Below, one piece after another: positions 31,632 to 41,485 of a stretch of 64,000 bases of DNA (within the stretch, counting starts at the first letter, position 1; each line of letters opens with the position of its first letter). The translations under genes and the position numbers were made by a program. Below the pieces are notes generated by a model that searched no databases, had not been told where the DNA came from, and saw nothing but the letters and a program-made list of their open reading frames with translations. Source of the stretch: Pseudomonadota bacterium (GTDB lineage: Bacteria; Pseudomonadota; Gammaproteobacteria; Burkholderiales; Rhodocyclaceae); assembly GCA_018241685.1 (NCBI GenBank), contig JAFEDJ010000012.1, positions 51,904 to 115,903 on the forward strand, in the 5' to 3' direction.

Positions 31632-34600
31632 TCAATAGACGTCGCGGACATATCGCTTCTCCTTCGCCATTTGCGCCACATACTCCGTTGCGGCATCCAT
31701 CGCCATGGCCCCATGTTCCTGGATGATTTGCCTCAAGGCCGAATCGACATCCTTGGCCATACGGCCGGCATCGCCGCATACGTAGAAATGGGCGCCTTCC
31801 TGCAACCAGGCCCACAGTTGCCCCCCCTGTTCGCGCATGCGGTCCTGGACGTAGATCTTCTTGTCCTGATCGCGTGAAAAGGCCAGGCTGAGTCGGGTGA
31901 GCAGGCCGTCCTGGTGCATGCCCTCCAGTTCATCGCGATAGTAGAAGTCGGTGGCCGCTTGCTGCTCTCCGAAGAACAGCCAGTTGCGCCCGCTGTCGCC
32001 GCGGGCGCGGCGTTCATGCAGGAAACCTCTGAACGGTGCGATACCTGTCCCGGGCCCCACCATGATCATGGGTGTTTCCTTTCCGTTGGGGGGGCGGAAG
32101 TGCGCCGACCTCTGGACAAAGATAGGTATGTCGACCTCGCCGGCCCGATCGGCCAGAAAGGTGGAGCAGACGCCGCGCCGGGGTTTGCCCTTGTGCGCGT
32201 AGCGGACGGTCGAAACCGTGAGATGCACTTCGTCGATCTGCGCCTTGGGGCTGGAAGATATCGAGTAAAGGCGCGGCTGCAGCCGCTTGAGCGCGGCGAT
32301 CCATTCCTGCGCCGTGACCTGGATGGGGAATTCTTCCAGCAGGTCCACGATCTGGCGCCCCCATAGCCATTGCTTGAGGTCGTGCGCATGCTCGGGCTTG
32401 AGCAGGTCGGCAAGTACCGGGCTGCCGGAGCGTTCGCGGATGAAGCCCAGCATGTCGGTCGTGACTCTTGCGATATCCTGGTGGCGCAGCAGGGCTTCCG
32501 CTATCGGCATGTCGCCCACGTCCATGACCGAGACCGGTGCGGAGGCCGGCAGCTTCAGGGCGGTCAGCATGTCGGCCACCAGCTCGGGGCAGTTCGTGGG
32601 CCACACGCCGAGGGCGTCACCGGCCTCGTAGCCGAGACCGGAGTCCTTGAGGTCGAAGGCGAACTGCCGCGTTTCCTTGCTTGAGCCTTCGACGTTGAGC
32701 AACCGATTCACCAACAGCCGGGTGCGCAGGGGATTTTGCTTGTTGAAGGACGAGGGCTTCCTGGCGTCCTGGGCTGGCTTGGGCAGGGTGGCTTTGCCGT
32801 CGCCCGCCATCGCCAGCACGGCTTGTGCTGCGGGTAACGATCGGGCGGTGGGGCTCAGCGCCTTCAGCGCCTGACTGACCGAAGCCAGCCAAGCGGCTGC
32901 CGACGACTGGTATTCGGGTTCGCAATCGACGCGGGGAGTCAGGCGAGGGGCTTCCAGCGCTTCCAGGCGTGCGTCGAGCTTGCGGCCGAAGCCGCAGAAC
33001 TGGTCGTAGCTGGAATCGCCGAAGGCCAGTACGGCGAAGGGGTTCGATTTCAGTCGGGCCGCCGCATCGGATTGCAGGGCCTGCCAGAATGCGGCGCCGT
33101 TGTCGGGCGGATCGCCATCGCCGAAGGTGCTGGTCAGCAGGAGCAATGGTGTATCCGGGGGAATCTGTTCCAGTTTGCAGGCGTCCATGCTCAGCAGCGT
33201 CACGCGCCGGCCTTCGCTTTCGAATTGCCTGGCGCATTCGCCTGCGAAGCCTTCGGTGTTGCCGGTCTGGGATGCCCACAAGATTATGACTGCCTTGGGT
33301 TCGACCGGGGGCTCCATTGCCGGATGCGTCGCTTCGAGAGGCGGGGCGTCGGTGAGCCCGAGCGCTCGCGGTGCGTTGGACGGTAGCCAGGTCCGCGAGA
33401 ACAGGCCTGCCAGGAGACCATCCACCAGGGCCCGTTTCGCCGGCTCCAGCGGAGCCGTCGCGGGCAGGGTCGGCACACCGCCCAGCTGGCGTGCTTCCTC
33501 GCTCTGCAGGCCGCTCAGGAAACCCTGGAGGTAGAGCTGCTCGTGCAGCTCCAGGGTGGGCGCCGGAGTGGCTTCGACCCCCAGCAGTCGGGCCAGCGCG
33601 TTGATTTGCATGGTGTCGTGCTCCCTGGTTTGAATGTTTGTCGGGCTCGTCGCTCCAGCCGGAACGCCGACCGTCGCCAGAACGGCGTTCCGGAGTGTGG
33701 GCTTACCCGTCGGTGCGGATGTTTCGACGTCGAGGGTGAGCGAGGGCTCCGGGGCGAGGCGGCACAGCGCCACGGCGCTGAACTTGAATTCGGGTTGTTG
33801 CGACAGCGGGTCGATGGCGTCGCTGGTAACCGCGTTGATGGCGAGGTGCTCGCCGTACACGTCGTTCCAGTGGAATGGCGCAAAGCAATTGCCGGCACGC
33901 ACGCGGTCGGTGACGACGGCGGGCAGCACGGCACGCCCACGGCGGGAACGGATCTCGACACGGTCCTTGTCATGGATGCCCAGCGCGGCCGCGTCCTCTG
34001 GATGGATCTCCACGAAAGGGCCGGGGTTGAGCTTTAGCAGCGTCGGGATCTTGCCGGTCTTGGTCAGCGTGTGCCATTGGTGCTGTAGACGGCCGGTGTT
34101 GAGCACGAAGGGGAAATCGGTGTCGGGCAGTTCGGCGGGGGCGGCATGGGGGCGTGCGAAGAACACACCCCTGCCGCTGGGGGTGGCGAAGGCGATGGGC
34201 GGCCGGGTGCCGTCGTTCCTGATCTTCAGCTTCTGGCTGATGCCGTCGTTGAGGTAGCGGATCGGGTGGCGGTCCGCGGCGTCGCCCGGCGGGCACGGCC
34301 ACTGAAGCGGCGTCTCGCGCAGGCGGGCATAGCTGGCGCCACGGATGTCGTAGCCGGTCTTGGGGTTCGAGAAACGCCTGATCTCCTCGAAGACCGCCTC
34401 GGCGCTGGCGTAGCTGAAGGCGTGGGCGTAGCCCATCTCGCAGGCCACGCGGGCGATGATCTGCCAGTCTGGCAGCGCCTGGCCGGGGGGCTCGACGGCC
34501 TTTTGCATGAGCGTCAGGTTGCGCTCGGAATTGATCATCACGCCTTCGGCCTCGGCCCACAGCGCGCCCGGCAGCAGGACGTCCGCGTAGCGGTTGGTCT

Positions 34601-35903
34601 CGGTGTCGAGGAAGGCGTCCTGGGCGATGACCAGTTCGGCCTTCTCCAGGCCCGCGATCACGTTCTTCCGGTTGGCCACCGTAGCCACCGGGTTGGTGCA
34701 GATGATCCAGCAGGCCTTGATGTCGCCCGCGGCCATGCGCTCGAACATCGCCACCGTTCCACCCACCAGGCGCGTGTGCAGCGTGCCGCGTGGTACCCCC
34801 CAGACGTCCTCGACGAAATGGCGGTCGTCCTCGACCAGCACCGCGCGCTGGCCCGGCAGGCCTGGCCCCATGTAGCCCATCTCGCGCCCGCCCATGGCGT
34901 TGGGCTGGCCCGTCAATGAAAACGGCCCGCTGCCCGGCTTGCAGATCGCGCCGGTGGCCAGATGCAGGTTGCAGATGGCGTTGGTGTTCCAGGTGCCGTG
35001 GGTGCTCTGGTTCAGCCCCATGGTCCAGCAACTCATCCAGGCCCTGGCCTCGCCGATCATCCGGGCGGCCTCGCGGATGTCGGCCTCGGCAATGCCCGTG
35101 ATGGCGCTGACCTTCTCCGGCGTGTACTCGGCCAGGAAGTCGGGCATCGCCTCCCAGCCCTCGGTGAATTGCTCGATGAACCCGGCATCGGTGTAGCCGC
35201 CCACGTGCAACAGGTGCAACAGGCCGTTGAGCAGGGCGAGGTCCGTGCCCGGCTTGATCTGCATGAACAGATGGGCCTTGTCGGCTGTGGTATTGCGGCG
35301 CGGGTCGACCACGATCAATTTGGCACCGGCCTTGACCCGGTCCATCAACCGCAGGAACAGGATCGGGTGGCAATCGGCCATGTTGGCGCCGATCACGAAG
35401 AACAGGTCGGCCTGGTCGAAGTCCTGGTATGAGCCCGGCGGGCCATCGGACCCCAGGGAGAGCTTGTACCCGCTGCCCGCGCTGGCCATGCACAGGCGCG
35501 AGTTCGACTCGATCTGGTTGGTGCCGATGTAGCCCTTGGCCAGCTTGTTGGCGAGGTACTGCGCCTCCAGTGACATCTGGCCGGAAACATAGAGGGAAAT
35601 TGCGTCGGGGCCGTGTTGGTCGAGGATGGCCTTCAGGCGCTTGGCGGTTTGGGTGATGGCCTCATCCATCCTGACCTGTATTGGATCGCGTTGCCTGTCG
35701 GTACGCATGAAAGCTGCTTCCATGCGCCCGGACTCCCGCAAGGCCTGGGCGCTGGTGGAGCCCTTGGTGCACAGCCGTCCGAAGTTGGTCGGATGACTCT
35801 TGATGCCGGAGACCTTGACCACCTTGGCATCCTGGACCTCCAGGGACATCCCGCAACCGACCCCGCAATAGGGGCACACCGTGTTCACAGAAGCCGAGGT
35901 CAT
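31632..35903 (-). CDS. Assimilatory nitrate reductase fused to CysJ-type flavoprotein
   Basis: A 1423-aa fusion. The N-terminal three-fifths is a NasA-type molybdopterin oxidoreductase: a 4Fe-4S motif [10 protein letters not shown] near residues 10-19 with a further Cys in GRLCTKG, then [13 protein letters not shown], and a molydopterin-binding C-domain ending about residue 720. From about residue 870 a flavodoxin domain ([14 protein letters not shown]) is followed by FAD binding (RLYSISSSP, about 1213) and NADPH binding ([27 protein letters not shown]). One polypeptide could thus pass electrons from NAD(P)H to nitrate without a separate NasC. ATG 35903 is preferred because AAGGA lies 9 bases ahead. 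ATG 35912 abuts that site. Confidence 0.9.
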   Translation of the reverse strand: MTSASVNTVCPYCGVGCGMSLEVQDAKVVKVSGIKSHPTNFGRLCTKGSTSAQALRESGRMEAAFMRTDRQRDPIQVRMDEAITQTAKRLKAILDQHGPDAISLYVSGQMSLEAQYLANKLAKGYIGTNQIESNSRLCMASAGSGYKLSLGSDGPPGSYQDFDQADLFFVIGANMADCHPILFLRLMDRVKAGAKLIVVDPRRNTTADKAHLFMQIKPGTDLALLNGLLHLLHVGGYTDAGFIEQFTEGWEAMPDFLAEYTPEKVSAITGIAEADIREAARMIGEARAWMSCWTMGLNQSTHGTWNTNAICNLHLATGAICKPGSGPFSLTGQPNAMGGREMGYMGPGLPGQRAVLVEDDRHFVEDVWGVPRGTLHTRLVGGTVAMFERMAAGDIKACWIICTNPVATVANRKNVIAGLEKAELVIAQDAFLDTETNRYADVLLPGALWAEAEGVMINSERNLTLMQKAVEPPGQALPDWQIIARVACEMGYAHAFSYASAEAVFEEIRRFSNPKTGYDIRGASYARLRETPLQWPCPPGDAADRHPIRYLNDGISQKLKIRNDGTRPPIAFATPSGRGVFFARPHAAPAELPDTDFPFVLNTGRLQHQWHTLTKTGKIPTLLKLNPGPFVEIHPEDAAALGIHDKDRVEIRSRRGRAVLPAVVTDRVRAGNCFAPFHWNDVYGEHLAINAVTSDAIDPLSQQPEFKFSAVALCRLAPEPSLTLDVETSAPTGKPTLRNAVLATVGVPAGATSPTNIQTREHDTMQINALARLLGVEATPAPTLELHEQLYLQGFLSGLQSEEARQLGGVPTLPATAPLEPAKRALVDGLLAGLFSRTWLPSNAPRALGLTDAPPLEATHPAMEPPVEPKAVIILWASQTGNTEGFAGECARQFESEGRRVTLLSMDACKLEQIPPDTPLLLLTSTFGDGDPPDNGAAFWQALQSDAAARLKSNPFAVLAFGDSSYDQFCGFGRKLDARLEALEAPRLTPRVDCEPEYQSSAAAWLASVSQALKALSPTARSLPAAQAVLAMAGDGKATLPKPAQDARKPSSFNKQNPLRTRLLVNRLLNVEGSSKETRQFAFDLKDSGLGYEAGDALGVWPTNCPELVADMLTALKLPASAPVSVMDVGDMPIAEALLRHQDIARVTTDMLGFIRERSGSPVLADLLKPEHAHDLKQWLWGRQIVDLLEEFPIQVTAQEWIAALKRLQPRLYSISSSPKAQIDEVHLTVSTVRYAHKGKPRRGVCSTFLADRAGEVDIPIFVQRSAHFRPPNGKETPMIMVGPGTGIAPFRGFLHERRARGDSGRNWLFFGEQQAATDFYYRDELEGMHQDGLLTRLSLAFSRDQDKKIYVQDRMREQGGQLWAWLQEGAHFYVCGDAGRMAKDVDSALRQIIQEHGAMAMDAATEYVAQMAKEKRYVRDVY

Positions 35904-35924
35904 TGCATTCATTCCTTACCGAGC

Positions 35925-35988
35925 AAAAAAAAAAGCGCCCGCACATTCCGTCCATCGTGCTGAGACGATGGAGGGAGTATGCGGACGC
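35925..35988 (-). terminator. Leader terminator/attenuator upstream of the nitrate reductase gene
   Basis: Read on the minus strand, 24-nt arms (35988-35965 and 35958-35935) pair at 20 or more positions around a 6-nt loop, CTCAGC, and run straight into ten Ts (35934-35925). The T-run ends 21 bases before the start codon, so the element lies inside the mRNA leader. Read-through must be controlled. In Klebsiella the ANTAR protein NasR does this for nasF. Confidence 0.85.
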
Positions 35989-36060
35989 CGTTGTCCTGTC
36001 GGGATCACGCCCTACATCGGGCATTCCCCAAGGATCTGTCTGGATCTGTGCATATTCAAA

Positions 36061-36075
36061 GCAACTCCTGTGCCA
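36061..36075 (-). promoter_or_regulatory. Sigma-54 promoter of the nitrate reductase gene
   Basis: The minus strand reads TGGCAC, five bases, then TTGC, which matches the -24/-12 consensus exactly. Transcription would start near 36049, giving a leader of about 146 nt that contains the terminator hairpin and a smaller hairpin at about 36001-36030. Confidence 0.75.
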
Positions 36076-36171
36076 TTGGCATGTTTGTCTGAATACGGCG
36101 CTTGAACGGGGTGCAAGGCCGATTTACGGGCAATTCGACGCACCAACAAAGCGACGGGCGAGCGTCCTCAA

Positions 36172-36186
36172 ACACCGGTTTGGTGC
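36172..36186 (-). promoter_or_regulatory. NtrC-like enhancer site
   Basis: GCACC-AAACC-GGTGT on the minus strand matches the NtrC half-site pattern GCACC-N5-GGTGC at 9 of 10 positions. It lies about 110 bases upstream of the sigma-54 promoter, a normal enhancer distance. The whole stretch 35904-36350 holds only regulatory sequence and no gene. Confidence 0.6.
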
Positions 36187-36350
36187 GCTCGCCAGATGGA
36201 TTAATGGCGTTGGGGGTGCCTCGTGTGTCCCGATCCGGATGGCGAGGTGAGCTGCGAGCAGGAGATTGGGTTGCTCACGCTCGGTCGTGGCCGGCCTGCT
36301 GGGGGTTCCCCGCATGCTGGCGCACCCGTGCTGATGCGTCTGGAGGCGGC

Positions 36351-36641
36351 TCAGGCCGCCTGACTCGCGCTCAGGCGCACATGCAGCACCTGGGCGAGCT
36401 GGCGGACCTCTTCGCCCATCACGGAGCAGGCCAGCAGGAAGCCCTCGCGCATCTCCTGCGATTGTGTTCTGAGTACGCCGCCTTGCTCGTCCAGCGTGAC
36501 GGCGAGGAGGGCCCGGAGTTGCAGCTTGCGCGCATGGACGTCCTCCAACAGCGGACGGTGCGGGTGGCGGGACGCATCGGCAAGCGGAGCCAGACTGTGC
36601 GTCGACGGGGGAAGATTCGTTGCGATGATCGTCTCCGACAT
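36351..36641 (-). CDS. Hypothetical 96-aa protein
   Basis: An open frame of 96 residues starting MSETIIATNLPPSTH. Its C-terminal half is predicted helical (LLEDVHARKLQLRALLAVTL, EMREGFLLACSVMGEEVRQL). I recognise no family. It lies upstream of the nitrate reductase promoter on the same strand, and its ribosome site is weak. A GC-rich inverted repeat covers the stop codon. It may be real but could be spurious. Confidence 0.4.
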   Translation of the reverse strand: MSETIIATNLPPSTHSLAPLADASRHPHRPLLEDVHARKLQLRALLAVTLDEQGGVLRTQSQEMREGFLLACSVMGEEVRQLAQVLHVRLSASQAA

Positions 36642-36781
36642 TTTTATCGTATTTCTTAAAAAGCACGCACAGTACGGAGTGCATATTTCATGTTCGGAAC
36701 CGGACGATGACCAATCCGTGACAGGCCGCCCAGCCGAAGCGTACGTCGACGGATTGGCCGCACTGGCCCTGCAACAAAAAC

Positions 36782-36820
36782 TTCATAACCATCATTTTAT
36801 ATTTCTATAATATTGGAACT
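36782..36820 (+). promoter_or_regulatory. ars promoter with overlapping operator-like palindrome
   Basis: TTCATA (36782-36787) and TATAAT (36806-36811) are 18 bases apart. The -10 sits inside an imperfect palindrome, TTCTATAATATTGGAA (36803-36818), directly before the arsR ATG. This would let ArsR block its own promoter. Transcription would start close to the start codon, so the leader is very short or absent. Confidence 0.5.
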
Positions 36821-37237
36821 ATGGAAACGCTAAACGCTGCCGAGCTTCTCGCCGCCCTGGGCCACGAGTCCCGCCTGAGTATCTTCCGCCTCTTGGTGGA
36901 GGCCGGGCCGGATGGGGTGTTCGCCAGTGCGATCGGAGAACAACTGGGGTTGCCAGCGCCAACCCTGTCCTTTCACCTGGCCCACCTCAGTCGTGTGGGC
37001 CTTATCCGCGGGCAGAAGGAGAGCCGCTTCATCCGCTACTCGGCCGAGTTTGCGACGATGGACGAGCTCATCGCCTTCCTGACCCACAACTGCTGCCAGG
37101 GCCAGGCCTGCCTGCCCAAGGCAGCCGCCTGCGACACCATCGCCAAGCGCAGAAATCCGGCTAATGGCGTTTCAGCCGATTCAGCCGCCGCAGCGTGTTG
37201 TAAGCCCGACGAACAAGCCGACCAGCCGGAGCAATGA
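36821..37237 (+). CDS. arsR: ArsR-family arsenite-responsive repressor
   Basis: A 138-aa winged-helix repressor (LGHESRLSIFRLLV, GLPAPTLSFHLAHL, GLIRGQKESRFIRYS). The E. coli-type ELCVCDL metal site in the recognition helix is absent. Instead Cys91, Cys92 and Cys97 (NCCQGQAC) form a C-terminal cluster, similar to the Acidithiobacillus-type ArsR. A cysteine pair (AACC) follows in the tail. It probably releases the operator when As(III) binds. The stop overlaps the arsC start (ATGA). Confidence 0.88.
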   Translation: METLNAAELLAALGHESRLSIFRLLVEAGPDGVFASAIGEQLGLPAPTLSFHLAHLSRVGLIRGQKESRFIRYSAEFATMDELIAFLTHNCCQGQACLPKAAACDTIAKRRNPANGVSADSAAAACCKPDEQADQPEQ

Positions 37238-37653
37238 CCATGTCCCAACTCAAGACCGTACTGGTGCTATGCACCGGCAACTCCTGTCGCTCCCAGATGG
37301 CCGAAGCCATCCTCAATCACGAACTGGCCGGTCAGGTCCGCGCCCTGTCGGCCGGTACGCTGCCGCAGCCCAAGGTGGCGGATGGCGCCATCGCCGCACT
37401 GAAGGATGCCGGCCTGCCTACCGATGGTCTCTACCCCAAGACCATCGATGCGGTGATGGACGAGCGCATCGATCTGGTGGTGACCGTTTGCGACAACGCC
37501 AAGGAGAGCTGTCCGATCTTCCCGCGTCCGGTGCCGCGCATGCACATGCCTTTCCACGACCCGCACGGCGAGCCGCTGGAGAGCTTCGTCCGCGTCCGCG
37601 ACGAGATCCGCGCCACCCTGGTGCCGGCGGTCCGCAGCGCACTGGAGCTGTAA
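37234..37653 (+). CDS. arsC: Arsenate reductase, low-molecular-weight phosphatase type
   Basis: A 139-aa enzyme reducing As(V) to As(III). The P-loop CTGNSCRSQMAEA lies near the N-terminus, and further Cys residues in VTVCDNAKESCP fit the thioredoxin-linked ArsC mechanism. It overlaps arsR by 4 bases. An internal ATG at 37240 is an alternative start. Confidence 0.88.
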   Translation: MTMSQLKTVLVLCTGNSCRSQMAEAILNHELAGQVRALSAGTLPQPKVADGAIAALKDAGLPTDGLYPKTIDAVMDERIDLVVTVCDNAKESCPIFPRPVPRMHMPFHDPHGEPLESFVRVRDEIRATLVPAVRSALEL

Positions 37654-37656
37654 GCC

Positions 37657-38724
37657 ATGTCCGTCCAATGTGAAATGACCGCCAAGGCCGCCACGGGCGC
37701 GCCGATGGGCTTCTTCGAGCGCTATCTGACGGTATGGGTCTTCCTGTGCATCGTCGCCGGCATCGCGCTCGGTCAGCTCGCGCCGGGGGTCTTCCAGGCC
37801 GTCGGCCGCTTGGAGTTCGCCCAGGTGAATCTGCCGGTGGGTCTGCTGATCTGGGTGATGATCATCCCGATGCTGGTGAAGGTGGATTTCGGGGCGCTGC
37901 ACGAAGTAAAGCAGCACGTGCGCGGCATCGGCGTGACGCTGTTCGTGAACTGGCTGGTCAAACCCTTCTCGATGGCGCTGCTGGGCTGGCTGTTCGTGCG
38001 CAACCTGTTTGCGCCGATGCTGCCGGCGGACCAGCTCGACAGCTACGTGGCCGGCCTCATCCTGCTGGCTGCGGCGCCATGTACCGCGATGGTCTTCGTA
38101 TGGAGCAAGCTGTCGGATGGCGACCCGTTGTTCACTCTGTCCCAGGTCGCGCTCAACGACGCCATCATGGTGTTCGCGTTCGCACCGCTGGTGGGCCTGC
38201 TGCTCGGCATCTCGGCCATCACGGTGCCGTGGGCAACGCTGCTCACTTCGGTAGTACTCTATATCGTGATCCCGGTGGTGCTGGCCCAGCTGTGGCGCAA
38301 GGCCTTGCTGGCCAAGGGGCAGGCCGCCTTCGATGCAGCGATGGCGAAGATCGGGCCGTGGTCCATCTCGGCGCTGCTCGCCACGCTGGTGTTGCTGTTC
38401 GCCTTCCAGGGCAAGGCCATCCTGGAGCAGCCGCTGGTCATCGCGCTGCTGGCGGTGCCCATCCTCATCCAAGTGTTCTTCAATTCGGCGCTGGCCTATT
38501 GGCTCAACCGTACCGTCGGCGAGAAGCATAATGTGGCCTGTCCGTCGGCGCTGATCGGGGCATCCAACTTCTTCGAACTCGCTGTTGCTGCGGCCATCAG
38601 CCTGTTCGGTTTCGAATCCGGCGCGGCGCTGGCCACCGTGGTCGGCGTCCTCATCGAGGTGCCGGTGATGCTGCTGGTGGTGAAGGTCGTCAATGCGTCC
38701 AAGGGCTGGTATGAGGCCCGCTGA
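37657..38724 (+). CDS. acr3: Acr3-type arsenite efflux permease
   Basis: A 355-aa protein with about ten membrane helices. AAPCTAMVFVWSKLSDGDP carries the essential Cys of the Acr3 family, and ALIGASNFFELAVAAAISLF is another conserved Acr3 block. It exports As(III) from the cytoplasm. Here it may work with the ArsA ATPase encoded downstream, although Acr3 can act alone. It lies 3 bases after arsC. Confidence 0.92.
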   Translation: MSVQCEMTAKAATGAPMGFFERYLTVWVFLCIVAGIALGQLAPGVFQAVGRLEFAQVNLPVGLLIWVMIIPMLVKVDFGALHEVKQHVRGIGVTLFVNWLVKPFSMALLGWLFVRNLFAPMLPADQLDSYVAGLILLAAAPCTAMVFVWSKLSDGDPLFTLSQVALNDAIMVFAFAPLVGLLLGISAITVPWATLLTSVVLYIVIPVVLAQLWRKALLAKGQAAFDAAMAKIGPWSISALLATLVLLFAFQGKAILEQPLVIALLAVPILIQVFFNSALAYWLNRTVGEKHNVACPSALIGASNFFELAVAAAISLFGFESGAALATVVGVLIEVPVMLLVVKVVNASKGWYEAR

Positions 38725-38742
38725 TTTTCCGAGGAGATCATC

Positions 38743-39120
38743 ATGAAAAAGCTCGAAGTGTTCGATCCGGCCATGTGCTGTTCGACCGGCGTGTGCGGCG
38801 TGGATGTGGACCCGGTGCTGGCCCAGTTCGCCGCCGACCTGAAGTGGGTGGAGGAGCACGGCGTGGAGGTTGCCCGCCACAACCTCGGCCAGGAACCCCA
38901 GGCCTTCGCCGCCAATCCGGCGGTGCTCAAGGAAATGGAAGCCGGCATGGACCGCCTGCCCATCGTCACGGTGGACGGCCATATCGTGTCCACCGGCATG
39001 TATCCGTCGCGCCAGCAGCTGGTGCAAAAGCTCGGCATCGTGCTGAAGACGGAAGAGAAGCCGCGCATCAAGATCAGCGCGGCCGGTGGCTGCTGCGATC
39101 CCAAGTCCGGCTGCTGCTGA
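38743..39120 (+). CDS. arsD: ArsD arsenic metallochaperone
   Basis: A 125-aa thioredoxin-like protein. Cys12, Cys13 and Cys18 (AMCCSTGVCG) form the As(III) site that hands metalloid to ArsA. A C-terminal double pair, CCDPKSGCC, matches the vicinal cysteines of classic ArsD. It lies 18 bases after acr3. Confidence 0.92.
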   Translation: MKKLEVFDPAMCCSTGVCGVDVDPVLAQFAADLKWVEEHGVEVARHNLGQEPQAFAANPAVLKEMEAGMDRLPIVTVDGHIVSTGMYPSRQQLVQKLGIVLKTEEKPRIKISAAGGCCDPKSGCC

Positions 39121-39136
39121 CCGGAGGAGTCGAGCC

Positions 39137-40885
39137 ATGGCACTCCCACACACCGAAACGCGTTACCTGTTCTTCACCGGCAAGGGCGGTGTCGGCAAGA
39201 CGTCCCTGTCCTGCGCCACCGGCCTGGCGCTGGCCGAGGCCGGCAAGCGGGTACTGATCGTGAGCACCGACCCGGCATCCAATCTGGACGAGGTGCTGGG
39301 GGTGGCATTGGGCCAGGCACCGACCGCCATTCCCGGCGCGCCGGGCCTCTGCGCCCTCAATATCGACCCGGAAGCCGCGGCCCATGCCTACCGGGAACGG
39401 ATGGTCGCCCCGTACCGCGGCATCCTGCCGGCGGCGGCCATCCAGAGCATGGAGGAGCAGTTCTCGGGGGCGTGTACGGTGGAGATCGCCGCCTTCGATG
39501 AATTCTCCAAGCTGCTCGGCGATCCGGCGGCGACGGCCGATTTCGAGCACGTCATCTTCGACACCGCGCCGACCGGCCACACGCTGCGCCTGCTGACGCT
39601 TCCATCTGCGTGGGATGAGTTCATCTCGTCGTCCACCGGTGGTGCGTCCTGCCTCGGCCCGCTGGCTGGCCTGGAGAAGCAGAAGGCCCTGTACGCGGCC
39701 ACGGTGGCGCGCCTGTCGAATCCGGCGGAAACCACGGTCATCCTCGTCAGTCGGCCGGAAGTCGCATCGCTGCGGGAGGCCGAGCGCACGCGGGGCGAGC
39801 TGGCGGAGCTGGGTATCCGCAACCAGATGCTGGCCATCAACGGGCTTTTCGCAGCGGCACAAACCGACGACGCGATTGCCGCTGCCATGTCGCAACGTGC
39901 CGCTGAAGCCCTGGCCCGGATGCCGGCTGAGCTCTCCAGATTGCCGGGCTGCACGATTCCCTTCCTGCCGAAAGGCACGGTTGGCCTGGATGCGCTGCGT
40001 GTGATGGCCCATCCGGAAACGGCGGCGCCTGCTACGTCGAGCGTCATGCCGGCCACCAAGCTGCCGCCGGGCCTGGCCGGCCTGGTGGACGAGATGGCCT
40101 GTTCCGGCCACGGCGTGGTGATGACCATGGGCAAGGGCGGCGTCGGCAAGACCTCCGTCGCCGCGGCAATTGCCGTGGCTCTCGCGCAGCGGGGCGGCAA
40201 GGTCGTGCTGTCCACCACCGACCCAGCGGCCCACGTGGCGGCCACGCTCGACGGGGCCATCCCCGGCCTGTCCGTCACGCGTATCGACCCACGCCGGGAA
40301 GTGGCCGATTACACCGCGGAAGTCCTCGCCAAGGCTGGCAAGAGTCTCGACGCCGGTGGCCTGGCGATGCTGGAGGAAGACCTGCGTTCGCCCTGCACCG
40401 AGGAGATTGCGGTCTTCCGCGCCTTCGCCCGCACCGTGGATGAAGGCAAGGACGGTTTCGTCGTGTTGGACACCGCGCCGACCGGCCACACCATCCTGCT
40501 GCTCGATGCCGCCGAGGCCTACCACCGGGAAGTCATGCGTACCCAGGGCGACATGCCGGAGTCGGTGCGCCAGCTGTTGCCGCGGCTGCGCGACCCGGCC
40601 TACACCCATGTGCTGATCGTGACCCTGCCCGAAGCCACGCCCGTGCACGAGGCCGAGCGCCTGCAGGGGGATCTGGCCCGGGCAGGCATCACGCCCTACG
40701 CCTGGGTCATCAACCAGTCCCTGCTGGCCAGTGGCACCGCCGACCCGCTGCTGTGCCAGCGCGGCCGCTACGAAGTGCCTTTCGTAAGGAGGGTGGCAGA
40801 CGAGCTGGCAAGCCGTTGCGCGCTGATTCCCTGGCTGGCCGAGGCACCGGTGGGCAAGGCAGGGTTGGCGCAGCTGGTTCGTTGA
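39137..40885 (+). CDS. arsA: ArsA arsenite-transport ATPase
   Basis: A 582-aa duplicated ATPase. Two P-loops of the form GKGGVGKTS occur near residues 14 and 335. Each half has the DTAPTGHT signal-transduction motif. It powers As(III) extrusion with the efflux permease and receives As(III) from ArsD. GGAGGAG precedes the ATG at 39137. It closes the five-gene ars operon. Confidence 0.93.
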   Translation: MALPHTETRYLFFTGKGGVGKTSLSCATGLALAEAGKRVLIVSTDPASNLDEVLGVALGQAPTAIPGAPGLCALNIDPEAAAHAYRERMVAPYRGILPAAAIQSMEEQFSGACTVEIAAFDEFSKLLGDPAATADFEHVIFDTAPTGHTLRLLTLPSAWDEFISSSTGGASCLGPLAGLEKQKALYAATVARLSNPAETTVILVSRPEVASLREAERTRGELAELGIRNQMLAINGLFAAAQTDDAIAAAMSQRAAEALARMPAELSRLPGCTIPFLPKGTVGLDALRVMAHPETAAPATSSVMPATKLPPGLAGLVDEMACSGHGVVMTMGKGGVGKTSVAAAIAVALAQRGGKVVLSTTDPAAHVAATLDGAIPGLSVTRIDPRREVADYTAEVLAKAGKSLDAGGLAMLEEDLRSPCTEEIAVFRAFARTVDEGKDGFVVLDTAPTGHTILLLDAAEAYHREVMRTQGDMPESVRQLLPRLRDPAYTHVLIVTLPEATPVHEAERLQGDLARAGITPYAWVINQSLLASGTADPLLCQRGRYEVPFVRRVADELASRCALIPWLAEAPVGKAGLAQLVR

Positions 40886-41056
40886 GGAGGCAGGACGGTT
40901 TTGCGCCCCGATGCCTGAAAGAAAATGCGCAAGCTTTGACAGGGCCTGAGCAACACCGCGCGTCCGTACTCATTCACTATGGATGCCGCGGCGCGTGGCG
41001 CTGACCCTGTCCTTGGGTCGTCGGCACGCCGCTTTGCGACTGATGGAGGCGTTCCA

Positions 41057-41482
41057 GTGTTGTCACATGTCTTTCTGGGTACCAATCACTTCGAGCAGGC
41101 GCTGGCCTTCTACCGGCCGCTCATGGATGCGCTCGGGCTCCACGAGCGCTTCTGCGATCCGCAGCGGCCGTGGGCCGGCTGGGAGCCGGCGCCGGGCGCC
41201 CGGCCGCTGTTCGTGATCGGCCGGCCGTACGACCAGGCGGCCGCCAGCGCCGGGAACGGCCAGATGGTGGCGTTGCTGGCGACGAGCCGGGCGGTGGTCG
41301 ATCGGGCCCATGCACTGGCGCTTGAACACGGCGGGGCCGATGAGGGCGCGCCGGGTCTGCGGCCCGAGTACCACGCCAACTACTACGGGGCCTATTTCCG
41401 GGATCCGGACGGGAACAAGCTCTGCGTGGTCTGCCACGAGCCGGCCGTGGTCCCGGAGGATGGCGGCACAGCCACTCGCTGA
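41057..41482 (+). CDS. VOC (glyoxalase/bleomycin-resistance fold) protein
   Basis: A 141-aa protein starting at a GTG (LSHVFLGTNHFEQALAFYRP) with GGAGG 7 bases upstream. A longer ATG frame from 40979 would add an unconserved segment. The conserved ending, GAYFRDPDGNKLCVVCHEP, carries the metal-binding Glu of VOC enzymes. The substrate is unknown. It is directly followed by an AraC regulator (3-base gap) and preceded by the ars operon. A link to arsenic (as with ArsI) is possible but the sequence does not show it. Confidence 0.75.
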   Translation: MLSHVFLGTNHFEQALAFYRPLMDALGLHERFCDPQRPWAGWEPAPGARPLFVIGRPYDQAAASAGNGQMVALLATSRAVVDRAHALALEHGGADEGAPGLRPEYHANYYGAYFRDPDGNKLCVVCHEPAVVPEDGGTATR

Positions 41483-41485
41483 CCC

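Noticed and set aside
36001..36030. Hairpin GCCC-GATGTA-GGGC as first half of an ANTAR-binding RNA
   Set aside because: The hexaloop does not have A at position 1 and G at position 4, so the known ANTAR motif is not met. It is kept only as a leader hairpin.
36124..36684. Minus-strand frame of 186 codons upstream of the nas promoter
   Set aside because: Its composition is Arg/Ala/Pro-rich shadow sequence, and it overlaps the sigma-54/NtrC control region. The 96-codon frame at 36351-36641 is the better candidate.
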